Source: Alkalicella caledoniensis
GTDB lineage: Bacteria; Bacillota; Proteinivoracia; Proteinivoracales; Proteinivoracaceae
Length of the DNA: 64,000 nucleotides
Direction: 5' to 3'
Assembly: GCF_014467015.1 (NCBI RefSeq)
Contig: NZ_CP058559.1
Span: 930,001 to 994,000 of the forward strand
In this document: in pieces, positions 53,557 through 61,624 of the stretch
How the letters are laid out: every line of letters starts with the position of its first letter
Position numbering within the stretch: the first letter of the stretch is position 1
Translations under genes and position numbers: made by a program
Notes under the pieces: generated by a model
What the model saw: the letters and a program-made list of their open reading frames with translations, nothing else
Database searches by the model: none
Told to the model about the DNA's origin: nothing

Positions 53557-56500
53557 ATGAACCTTAAAAAACTAATCTTTACAGAAAATGAATGTTATAA
53601 AGCAGGTAGGAAAATCCAGCCCAAAGGCATTATGGTCCACAGCACTGGGGCCAATAACCCTTATCTTCGTAGATATGTTGGTCCGGATGATGGCCTTCTT
53701 GGACAAAACCAGTACAACAATCATTGGAACCAGCATAGACCCAGTGGCAGACAAGTCTGTGTCCATGCCTTTGTTGGAAAGCTAAAAAATGGCACCATCG
53801 CTTCCTATCAGACCCTGCCATGGGATCATAGAGGCTGGCATGCAGGTGGTGACGCCAACAATAGTCACATCGGATTTGAAATTGTGCGCCCAGATAGGGC
53901 AATGTCAACAGCGGTTTAAGGTACCGCATAGTAAGATAACGCTATTGTCAACCTGCCCAACCGAAAGGCGAAAGCTGACACGGGAACATAGCATGGCAGG
54001 AAAGCGGTAAGTCATCTAAAGGCAATCAGATGCGACTGAACCGCAATGACAAGTGGATATGAGGATAAAACTGGGTTTGTTGAACGTAAGTTTCGAGTTT
54101 CTGTTAATGCCCGGACAGAGGAAATTTGCCTGTAACCTCTGATGTGAATGTAATTGCGTACAGATTTCGCGCAATTGGTTATCATTTAGTTCACATGACC
54201 TGTTGGAGAACCAATGGTAAAGAAACGAAAACGTATCCGAAAATCCACATACCTATTGGCATTGTTAACTGGGGATACCCTAAACAGAAACGCCGGAAAC
54301 GGCTATAGCTAAAGGGCTTGAATATTCTGCATGGGTACGGAGCTTCCATAGTAGTCCGCGAGGGGTAATGACCCTTACATGGCGAAGGGAAGCAGTTGTT
54401 ACGCGCCAAAATTTATATTGATTAGGGAGGAATACCTCAATGAAACCAACAATTGAGATTTTGGAGAGAATGAATCAAAACTCAAATCGCAACAAGAATG
54501 AAATTTTCACGCGGGTTTACCGTTACCTGCAAAGACCAGACATCTATTTTCTTGCTTACAAAAATCTGTATGCCAATAGTGGCGCAGCAACACCTGGTGT
54601 CGATAATGACACAGCAGATGGCTTCAGCGAGGAAAAGATAGAGCTTATTATCCAAAGTCTAACAGATGGAACCTATACACCTAAGCCTGTACGTAGGACG
54701 TATATTGCAAAAAAGCAAAGTAATAAATTACGTCCTTTAGGACTTCCGACATTCACTGATAAATTGGTTCAGGAAGTAATCAGAATGATTCTAGAAGCTA
54801 TTTATGAACCTACATTTTGTGATACTTCCCATGGCTTCAGACCTAACAGAAGCTGTCATACCGCTCTAGGAATGGTATCAAAAGGATTCAATGGAGTGAA
54901 ATGGTTCGTCGAAGGTGATATCAAAGGCTGTTTTGATAACATTAATCACAATGTGCTCGCTGAATTGATAGGAAAGAAAATCAAGGACGCGCGTTTCAAC
55001 CAACTTATTCGCAAATTCTTAAAGGCAGGATATATGGAAGATTGGCGATACCACAGTACATATAGTGGGACGCCCCAAGGTGGAATAATTTCACCTGTAC
55101 TAGCCAATATATACTTGCACGAGTTGGACATGTTTGTTGAACAGCTAAAAGCTAAATTTGACAAGCCCTTACCCCGAGGCAAGAGAACACCGGAATATTC
55201 AAGACTACGAAGTAAAGCAGTCCGCTTGAGAAAGAAGTTAGAAAATGCGGATGAGCACCAAAAGCCGGCACTACTTGCTGAATTACGACAAACTAGAGCG
55301 AAACAGCTTTCAACCCCTAGTAAATTACAAGAGGATAAGAAAATTAAATATGTGCGTTATGCAGATGATTTCCTTATCGGGGTTATCGGAAGTAAATCTG
55401 ACTGTGAATGGGTAAAATCGGAACTGAAAACATTTATCAGAAATACGCTGAAAATGGAACTCAGTGAAGAAAAAACACTTATTACTCACAGCCACAACAA
55501 AGCAAGATTTCTAGGCTATGATGTTTGTGTAAGGCGTAACAGTCAAATCAAACAGGGTGGAAATGGGTATACCAAAAGAACGCTTAACAACAAAGTGGAA
55601 CTCACGGTTCCATTCAAAGATAAAATTGAACGTTTTCTGTTAGATAAAGGTATAGTGAAACAGATTAACGGTAAGTATCGCTTTGTCCACCGCCCAAGCT
55701 TGCTACAAATCACGGAATACGAGATTGTTTCAACCTACAACGCAGAATTGCGGGGAATATGCAACTACTACCGAATGGCAAGTAATTTTAACAACTTAAA
55801 TTACTTTGCTTACCTTATGGAGTATAGTTGCTTAAAAACACTTGCAGCAAAGCGTAAAAGCAGCATTGCCCAAATTATTCGCTCGCATCAAGATGGGCAA
55901 GGGAAATGGTGTGTACCATATAAGACGGCTAAAGGTGAAAAACGACTCTATTTCGCAAAATATTCTGATTGTAAAGGGCAAAGTTCATTTAGTGACAAAA
56001 TACGTAATGACGCAGTTATCTATAGTCATAAACGTAACCCTTTTGAAGATGGATTAAAAGCAAGAGTTTGTAAGTTGTGTGGAACAACCGAAGCGACACA
56101 CTATGAAATACACCATGTTAAAAGGCTCAAAGACTTGAAGGGAAAAGCTCCATGGGAGAAATACCTAATAGCGCGAAACCGAAAAACTATGGTGGTCTGT
56201 CGAGATTGTCACAAAGAAATCCACAGAAATTGAGTTTTGAATAATTGAGTAACAATGGAGAGCCGTGTACATCGAGAGGTGTAAGCACGGTTCGGGGAGG
56301 GGTCTGCGCAAACCTGTTGTAGAAATACAATAAGGCGGCGCTTTCCTACTCTACTGCGAAGACAACCTATCCGACGCCTCTTATTTCAATACAGTTTATA
56401 AAGAAGCCACGGAGCTTTGTGCTTACCTTTGTAAACTCTATGACTTAACAGAAAAAGATATCATTGGCCACTATGAAGGCTATCAGAAGAAAATTGCCAG

Positions 56501-56726
56501 CAATCATGGAGATCCTCGGAAATGGTTTTCTAGGCATGGTAAGAGTATGGACACTTTCAGGGCTGACGTTAAAAAGCTGCTGACAGATCCTTCTCCTTCC
56601 ACTACCCCGCCTCAGAAGCTTTACAGGGTCCAGGTTGGGGCTTACAGCGTCAAGTCCAATGCTGATGCTATGCTGGCCAAAGTAAAAGCTGCGGGCTTTA
56701 CAGATGCCTTTATCAAAACTGAATAA
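53557..56726 (+). CDS. Endolysin: N-acetylmuramoyl-L-alanine amidase, split by an intron
   Basis: Two exons, 53557-53883 and 56355-56726, join to 232 residues. The first holds most of an amidase_2 (PGRP-like) domain: GIMVHSTGANNP with zinc-binding H, and WHAGGDANNSHIGFEI. The second continues with CEDNLSDASYFN and GHYEGYQKKIASNHGDPRKWF, supplying further active-site residues. It ends in a SPOR-like domain (LYRVQVGAYSVKSNADAMLAKVKAAGF). The exon border falls between codons, ATT and TGC. Without splicing the product stops 11 codons into the intron and is inactive. Confidence 0.88.
53884..56354 (+). mobile_element. Group II intron in the endolysin gene
   Basis: The 5' end is GTGCGCCCAGATAGGG, the common start of bacterial group II introns. 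Domain V is at about 56261-56295 (GAGCCGTG paired to CACGGTTC around a GAGA-containing loop). The intron ends in CTCTAC. A 597-residue intron protein is encoded in domain IV. The 5' exon end TTTGAAATT can pair with AGTTTCGAG at 54089-54097 over nine bases (three of them G-T), a candidate IBS1-EBS1 pair. The intron lies in the sense direction, so splicing can restore endolysin. Confidence 0.9.
54440..56233 (+). CDS. ltrA: Group II intron reverse transcriptase/maturase with HNH domain
   Basis: 597 residues. RT motifs are complete: LRPLGLPTFTDKLVQEVIRM, EGDIKGCFDNINH, GTPQGGIISPVLANIYL and the active site YADD. The maturase (X) domain follows (STYNAELRGICNYYRMASN). The C-terminus is an HNH endonuclease: CKLCGTTEATHYEIHHVKRLKD and MVVCRDCHKEIH. 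All parts needed for splicing and for copying into new sites appear intact. AGGGAGG precedes the ATG. Confidence 0.95.
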   Translation: MKPTIEILERMNQNSNRNKNEIFTRVYRYLQRPDIYFLAYKNLYANSGAATPGVDNDTADGFSEEKIELIIQSLTDGTYTPKPVRRTYIAKKQSNKLRPLGLPTFTDKLVQEVIRMILEAIYEPTFCDTSHGFRPNRSCHTALGMVSKGFNGVKWFVEGDIKGCFDNINHNVLAELIGKKIKDARFNQLIRKFLKAGYMEDWRYHSTYSGTPQGGIISPVLANIYLHELDMFVEQLKAKFDKPLPRGKRTPEYSRLRSKAVRLRKKLENADEHQKPALLAELRQTRAKQLSTPSKLQEDKKIKYVRYADDFLIGVIGSKSDCEWVKSELKTFIRNTLKMELSEEKTLITHSHNKARFLGYDVCVRRNSQIKQGGNGYTKRTLNNKVELTVPFKDKIERFLLDKGIVKQINGKYRFVHRPSLLQITEYEIVSTYNAELRGICNYYRMASNFNNLNYFAYLMEYSCLKTLAAKRKSSIAQIIRSHQDGQGKWCVPYKTAKGEKRLYFAKYSDCKGQSSFSDKIRNDAVIYSHKRNPFEDGLKARVCKLCGTTEATHYEIHHVKRLKDLKGKAPWEKYLIARNRKTMVVCRDCHKEIHRN

Positions 56727-56735
56727 TTAACTCTT

Positions 56736-56780
56736 TGCCGCTGGGTGCTTTTCTTGCACTTGGCGGCATTTTTTTATTTT
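56736..56780 (+). terminator. Strong terminator after the endolysin gene
   Basis: TGCCGCTGGGTGC (56736-56748) pairs with GCACTTGGCGGCA (56756-56768) with wobble, followed by TTTTTTTATTTTT. It ends the late operon and separates lysis genes from the recombinase module. Confidence 0.85.
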
Positions 56781-56785
56781 TCAGT

Positions 56786-56854
56786 ACTCAATATGCCCTC
56801 TTCTGTCCTGTGAAGGGTGAGAGGGATTTCTACCCTCCGATTGGAGGATTATTA
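56786..56854 (+). promoter_or_regulatory. Structured leader RNA of the recombinase module (copy 4)
   Basis: ACTCA opens a hairpin containing TTCTGTCCTGTGAAGGGTGAG. A second hairpin (GAGGG against CCCTC) follows, then TTGGAGG and the ATG at 56855. The order and many bases match the leader at 22925-22998. Confidence 0.6.
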
Positions 56855-57274
56855 ATGACTGGAGAACAAAAAAATCAAATAGCTGACCTAAGGGCTAAAG
56901 GGTTCGGGTATGCAACAATCGCTCAAGCCCTAGGTCTTTCAAAAAGTACTGTTACTTCCCACTGCCAAAGAAATAAGCTTGGAGGGATCAAGGCCAATCA
57001 CTCAACTACAGTTACTCCCGGTAAGGAATACTGTAAACACTGTGGTAAGGAACTTATACAGATCTCAGGAAAAAAGAAATTGAAATTCTGTAACCAAGAT
57101 TGTCGTGTTACATGGTGGAACTCGAATCAGGACAAGGTCAAAAAGAAAGCCATCTACTCCTTCACCTGCGCTTCTTGCGGCAGCTCGTTTACCGCTTATG
57201 GCAATTCAAAGAGAAAATATTGTTCTCATGATTGCTATATAAACGACCGCTTCAAAGGCGGTGATGTGATATGA
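56855..57274 (+). CDS. HTH plus zinc-ribbon regulatory protein
   Basis: 139 residues from the ATG at 56855, with TTGGAGG upstream. An N-terminal HTH (KNQIADLRAKGFGYATIAQALGLSKSTVTSH) is followed by two cysteine clusters (CKHCGKEL with CNQDC, and CASCGSSF with CSHDC) that look like tandem zinc ribbons. Proteins of this layout often precede large serine recombinases in clostridial elements. It may regulate the recombinases or excision. Confidence 0.78.
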   Translation: MTGEQKNQIADLRAKGFGYATIAQALGLSKSTVTSHCQRNKLGGIKANHSTTVTPGKEYCKHCGKELIQISGKKKLKFCNQDCRVTWWNSNQDKVKKKAIYSFTCASCGSSFTAYGNSKRKYCSHDCYINDRFKGGDVI

Positions 57275-57450
57275 CAGACGATCAATTCAGAGCTGAAAAA
57301 CAATATCAATCAAGTCTTTCTATTGCAAAATCCATGCTTGAAAAAAGCATAATTACTCCCGAGGAATTTGCCTTAATCGATGAGTTTCTTCTTGAAAAAT
57401 ACAGACCATTACTAGGTACACTATTCTCTCACATTAACTTGACTTCATAG
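57271..57450 (+). CDS. Small SHOCT-like protein upstream of the recombinases
   Basis: 59 residues; starts in an ATGA overlap with the previous stop. AKSMLEKSIITPEEFALIDEFLLEKYRP is a SHOCT-type helical hairpin, found in many small proteins next to serine recombinases. Its role is unknown; an accessory or directionality role is possible. Its 3' end contains promoter-like element E. Confidence 0.72.
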   Translation: MTDDQFRAEKQYQSSLSIAKSMLEKSIITPEEFALIDEFLLEKYRPLLGTLFSHINLTS

Positions 57451-57472
57451 CCTTTTAGAGTGATGTATAGTG
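57438..57472 (+). promoter_or_regulatory. Promoter-like element E before the recombinases
   Basis: CTTGACTTCATA is followed by TTTTAGAGTGATGTATAGTG, matching elements C (37582) and D (38909). TTGACT is a good -35. The first recombinase starts 18 bases downstream. Confidence 0.6.
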
Positions 57473-57489
57473 TTGAAAGGAGTGAGTTT

Positions 57490-59214
57490 ATGCGGAAAAT
57501 CAATAGAATCGAACCTTCCGCTCCGGTAATGCCTACAAGAAAAAAGGTTGCTGCTTATGCGAGAGTTTCCGAAGAAAAAGGCAGAACGTTACACTCTCTT
57601 TCAGCGCAAGTCAGCTTTTATAGCAAATACATCCAGACTCATCGTGAATGGGAATATGCAGGTGTATATGCAGACGAAGGGATTTCAGGCACGACTGAAA
57701 ACCGTGATGAGTTCAAGAGACTGCTGGAAGATTGTGATGCAGGCAAGATCGATATTGTACTAACCAAGTCCATATCGCGATTTGCTAGAAATACCGTAGA
57801 CCTACTGGAAACAGTACGCCACCTTCGAGACATCGGAGTTGAGGTAAGGTTCGAGAAAGAAAACATCAATTCTATGAGTGGTGACGGTGAACTAATGCTC
57901 TCCATCCTCGCTTCCTTTGCCCAGGAAGAAAGCCGCTCTACAAGTGAAAATGTAAAATGGGCCATTCGAAGGAATTTCCAGAAAGGAAAGCCTAATTCCT
58001 TTAATATTTATGGCTACCGCTGGAATGGAGAGCAGTTTGTTGTTGAGCCAGAGGAAGCCAAGATTGTGAAGCTGATTTATGATAATTTCCTCAAAGGAAT
58101 GTCCGCCGAACAAACAGAGGTACAGCTTGAAGAAATGGGTGTCAAATCATATACCGGAGGACGCTTTTCAAACACCTCAATTCGGGCAATCCTTAAGAAT
58201 GAAAAGTATACCGGTAACATGCTTTTACAAAAGGGTTTTATCGAGGACCATATCACACACAAGTTAAAGCCCAACAACGGAGAACTACCTCAGTATTGGG
58301 TAGAAGATTCTCACGAAGCCATAATTGACCTAAAAACTTATGAAAAGGTACAAGCTGAAATTGCACGACGCAGAGAATTGGGTGTATTCGCAAATCCATC
58401 TATCAACACCACTTGCTTTACAAGCAAGATAAAGTGTGGAAACTGCGGTGTCAGCTACCGTCGCAGCGGCAAAAGACAAAGCAAGCATTCAAGTGATGTT
58501 TATTACATTTGGACTTGCCAGACTAAAGACCGTAAAGGCGTATCAGAGTGCAGCGCCAAAAACATCCCAGAGAAGATACTCCAAGGTGTCTGTGCCCAGG
58601 TACTCGGCTTAGAGAAATTTGATGAAGATTTTTTCCTGGATCAAGTTGAAAAAGTTGTGGTGAATGGAAAAGATGAACTCATCTTTCATTTTCAGAGTGG
58701 TAGTATTATTCATCAACATTGGAAATCCACGGCCAGGAAGGATTGGTGGACACCGGAAGCTCGCGCTGCAAAATCAGCCTACAGCAAGAAGAACCCAAGA
58801 AGCTCTGGAAACATCACTTGCTTCACCGGAAAAATCAACTGCAGTAAGTGCGAGCAAAACCTACGCAGAAACACAAGCCCCCGAGTAAGTGGTCAGAAGG
58901 CCCACCATTGGCGCTGTCCCCCTCACACAGATTGCGGCCACAGCGGATTGGAAGAGAACATGTTAAAAACTATATCTAGCGATGTCCTTTCCATTAAAGA
59001 ATTTGATGAAGGTATCTTTAAAGAAAAAGTTGATAGCATCACTGTTGTTTCCAACACAGAGCTTCTCTTTCAGCTGAAGGATGGCAGTAAGATCACAAAG
59101 CAATGGCAGTTTAAACGCAGACAACCCGCCTGGTCAGAGGAAAGAAAGAAAAGGCAAGCTGAGAAAATGAAAGAGGCATGGAGGAAAAAGCATGAGCAGA
59201 ACAAAGACAGCTAA
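57490..59214 (+). CDS. Large serine recombinase 1
   Basis: 574 residues from the ATG at 57490, with AAAGGAG 8 bases upstream. The catalytic serine is S27 in YARVSEEKG, with SISRFARN supplying active-site arginine. The recombinase domain continues through about residue 330, followed by two zinc-ribbon segments (CGNCGVSY with later C pair, and CSKCEQN). It overlaps the second recombinase by 23 bases. One or both proteins should integrate the phage at attP/attB; which one is decisive cannot be read from sequence. Confidence 0.92.
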   Translation: MRKINRIEPSAPVMPTRKKVAAYARVSEEKGRTLHSLSAQVSFYSKYIQTHREWEYAGVYADEGISGTTENRDEFKRLLEDCDAGKIDIVLTKSISRFARNTVDLLETVRHLRDIGVEVRFEKENINSMSGDGELMLSILASFAQEESRSTSENVKWAIRRNFQKGKPNSFNIYGYRWNGEQFVVEPEEAKIVKLIYDNFLKGMSAEQTEVQLEEMGVKSYTGGRFSNTSIRAILKNEKYTGNMLLQKGFIEDHITHKLKPNNGELPQYWVEDSHEAIIDLKTYEKVQAEIARRRELGVFANPSINTTCFTSKIKCGNCGVSYRRSGKRQSKHSSDVYYIWTCQTKDRKGVSECSAKNIPEKILQGVCAQVLGLEKFDEDFFLDQVEKVVVNGKDELIFHFQSGSIIHQHWKSTARKDWWTPEARAAKSAYSKKNPRSSGNITCFTGKINCSKCEQNLRRNTSPRVSGQKAHHWRCPPHTDCGHSGLEENMLKTISSDVLSIKEFDEGIFKEKVDSITVVSNTELLFQLKDGSKITKQWQFKRRQPAWSEERKKRQAEKMKEAWRKKHEQNKDS

Positions 59215-60778
59215 AAACGTTAAAACCATACCTGCTACTCTCAGGCAGTTTTCTTCCACGCCTATTAATGAGCAAAGAAAACGCCGCACAGCTGGCTACG
59301 CTCGCGTATCTACCGACAGCGAAGAACAGTTCACAAGCTATGAGGCGCAGGTCGATTATTACACCAATTTTATTAAAAGTCGAGACGATTGGGAGTTCGT
59401 GAAGGTTTATACCGACGAAGGGATATCCGGTACCAACACCAAAAAGCGTGAAGGCTTTAGGCGCATGATCCAGGACGCCTTAAGCGGCAAGATTGACCTC
59501 ATCGTTACCAAGTCAGTCAGCCGGTTTGCAAGGAACACAGTTGACAGCCTCACCACCGTTCGTCAATTGAAAGAAAAAGGAATCGAGATCTATTTTGAGA
59601 AGGAAAATATCTGGACCTTAGATTCTAAAGGCGAACTTCTAATCACCATCATGTCATCCCTTGCCCAGGAAGAAAGCCGCAGCATTTCAGAGAACGTCAC
59701 ATGGGGACAGCGCAAGAGATTTGCAGACGGGAAGGTTACGGTTCCCTTCGGGCATTTCCTCGGTTACGATCGGGGTGAAGATGGCAACCTTGTCTTGAAC
59801 CCCAATGAAGCAGTTATAATCCAGAGAATCTTCAGCATGTTCCTACAGGGCATGACGCCTTACGGTATTGCCAAGCAGCTTACAGCAGATGGCATTTTAT
59901 CACCCGCGAAGAAAGATAAATGGAACGCAGGCACCATCAAACGCATCCTCACAAATGAAAAATATAAAGGAGATGCACTTTTGCAGAAAAGCTACACCGT
60001 AGATTTTCTTACCAAAAAGAAGAAAGCCAACGAGGGAGAAATTCCTCAATACTATGTTGAAAATAACCATGAAGCGATTATTGAGCCAGCGGTCTTCGAC
60101 CTAGTCCAGAACGAGTTAGAAAAGAGAACCCCTGCAAACAATCGTCACAGCGGTGTTCATATATTCTCTGGTAAGATAAAATGCGGCTCATGTGGAAGCT
60201 GGTATGGTTCAAAGGTGTGGCATTCAAATAGCAAGTACCGCCGCACAGTCTGGCAATGCAACCACAAGTTCAACGGACAGGAAAAATGCTCCACTCCCCA
60301 CCTCGATGAAGATATGATAAAAGAACTCTTCGTGAAGGCTACTAATAAGCTCCTGGAAGACAAGGATGAAATCATAGCAAACTTCGAATCCATGAAGGAT
60401 GTTCTTTATGACACCGGTCCCTTAGAAACCAAACAGATCGAGCTTCAAAATGAAATGGAGATTGTCACTGAGCTGATACAGCAATGCATAAATGAAAATG
60501 CCAATGTTGCCTTAGACCAAGGAGAATACCAAAGAAGATACGATGGCTTGGTACAGAGGTTTGACACTACCAAAGAAGATTTAGAAAAAGTATCCAGGCA
60601 GATTAAGGAAAAAGTGACCAGACGCCAAACAATGGCTGCTTTCCTCGCTGAACTTAAGAAACAAGATGAACTGCTCACAGACTTTGATCCACTCCTCTGG
60701 CACAGTCTAGTGGATTATATTATCGTCTTTGAGAAAGAAAAAGTCCAAGTGGTCTATAAAAACGGTGTAAAAATATAG
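59192..60778 (+). CDS. Large serine recombinase 2
   Basis: 528 residues. The catalytic serine is S40 in YARVSTDSEEQ, with SVSRFARN further on. One zinc ribbon is seen (CGSCGSWYGS and later C pair), followed by a long coiled coil (EIVTELIQQCINE to DLEKVSRQIKEKVTRRQ), the part that in such integrases controls synapsis and direction. It is the more typical integrase of the two. It overlaps recombinase 1 and ends at the terminator at 60790. Confidence 0.93.
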   Translation: MSRTKTAKNVKTIPATLRQFSSTPINEQRKRRTAGYARVSTDSEEQFTSYEAQVDYYTNFIKSRDDWEFVKVYTDEGISGTNTKKREGFRRMIQDALSGKIDLIVTKSVSRFARNTVDSLTTVRQLKEKGIEIYFEKENIWTLDSKGELLITIMSSLAQEESRSISENVTWGQRKRFADGKVTVPFGHFLGYDRGEDGNLVLNPNEAVIIQRIFSMFLQGMTPYGIAKQLTADGILSPAKKDKWNAGTIKRILTNEKYKGDALLQKSYTVDFLTKKKKANEGEIPQYYVENNHEAIIEPAVFDLVQNELEKRTPANNRHSGVHIFSGKIKCGSCGSWYGSKVWHSNSKYRRTVWQCNHKFNGQEKCSTPHLDEDMIKELFVKATNKLLEDKDEIIANFESMKDVLYDTGPLETKQIELQNEMEIVTELIQQCINENANVALDQGEYQRRYDGLVQRFDTTKEDLEKVSRQIKEKVTRRQTMAAFLAELKKQDELLTDFDPLLWHSLVDYIIVFEKEKVQVVYKNGVKI

Positions 60779-60789
60779 ATTCAACCAAA

Positions 60790-60835
60790 AAAGATTTGAT
60801 CGGATTCCCAGTGTATCCGATCAAATCTTTGAAAA
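60790..60835. terminator. Bidirectional terminator between recombinases and right cargo
   Basis: A perfect 16-base inverted repeat (60790-60805 and 60815-60830) around a 9-base loop ends in T-runs on the minus strand and CTTT on the plus strand. It lies between converging genes. Confidence 0.85.
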
Positions 60836-60846
60836 AGTTAAGACTT

Positions 60847-61590
60847 CTATCTATTTTCGTTATACAATCTCATAAACTCATCCGCAAACTTCTTAACAAA
60901 ATCTCTATCTAACGCTGTTGCCAAAGTCTCATCATTTTGTCTCGCATTTTTACTCCAATTATATGACCCGTGCATTACATATTCTAAATCGATTATGCAA
61001 AATTTATCGTGCAATCTATTAGATAAATAGTTGCCTTTTAGTGGTACCTTTGTTAAATCAAAATTTGACTCTATGTCTTTCATTATGTGATAGTTTGATG
61101 ATTCATCAGATGTAATGATACGAACGCTTACACCTGCTTCTTTTCTTGATTTTAGTTCGTTGAAAATTTCAACATCAGTAAACCACGCAACTGCAGCCCA
61201 TATAATATAATTTGCATTTCTAATTCCCTGGATAATTGTATCTTTGATTTCATCAAAAATCACATCATGTTCTATAACTTCTACGGGTTCAATCTCAACT
61301 GGTTTAGGCTTGATTATTAGGCCCCCAAAAGCATTCTCATCTGTTTCCATATACACTATTGAAGCAACACTCTCAAGCACCTTCTTTAGGTTTCTTGCTT
61401 CTTTTAACAATGGAATAGGAACTCTTAAGTCGATATTTTCATAGCATTGCCAAGATTTTTTTGTAAATGCACTTGTCTTGTCAAATTTTATCAATGAGTT
61501 TCTTAATATAGTAAGTAATTCATCTTTGCGATCATATTCGTCATATTTTATTGTCTCTATCATTGTTTTCATAAATTGACTCTCGTTCAT
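60847..61590 (-). CDS. PLD-like single-HKD nuclease-type protein
   Basis: 247 residues from the ATG at 61590, where GGGAGGGG is well placed; an ATG at 61605 would put that site inside the gene. The C-terminal half is a phospholipase D-like domain with HKD motif HDKFCIID and GSYNWS, plus NDET. The N-terminal ~110 residues are helical and unknown. Single-HKD proteins dimerise and can cut DNA or RNA. It is co-oriented with, and close behind, the SEC-C gene, next to attR, suggesting accessory cargo. Confidence 0.8.
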   Translation of the reverse strand: MNESQFMKTMIETIKYDEYDRKDELLTILRNSLIKFDKTSAFTKKSWQCYENIDLRVPIPLLKEARNLKKVLESVASIVYMETDENAFGGLIIKPKPVEIEPVEVIEHDVIFDEIKDTIIQGIRNANYIIWAAVAWFTDVEIFNELKSRKEAGVSVRIITSDESSNYHIMKDIESNFDLTKVPLKGNYLSNRLHDKFCIIDLEYVMHGSYNWSKNARQNDETLATALDRDFVKKFADEFMRLYNENR

Positions 61591-61624
61591 ATATTCCCCT
61601 CCCATTACTTAATGGCAATTTATG

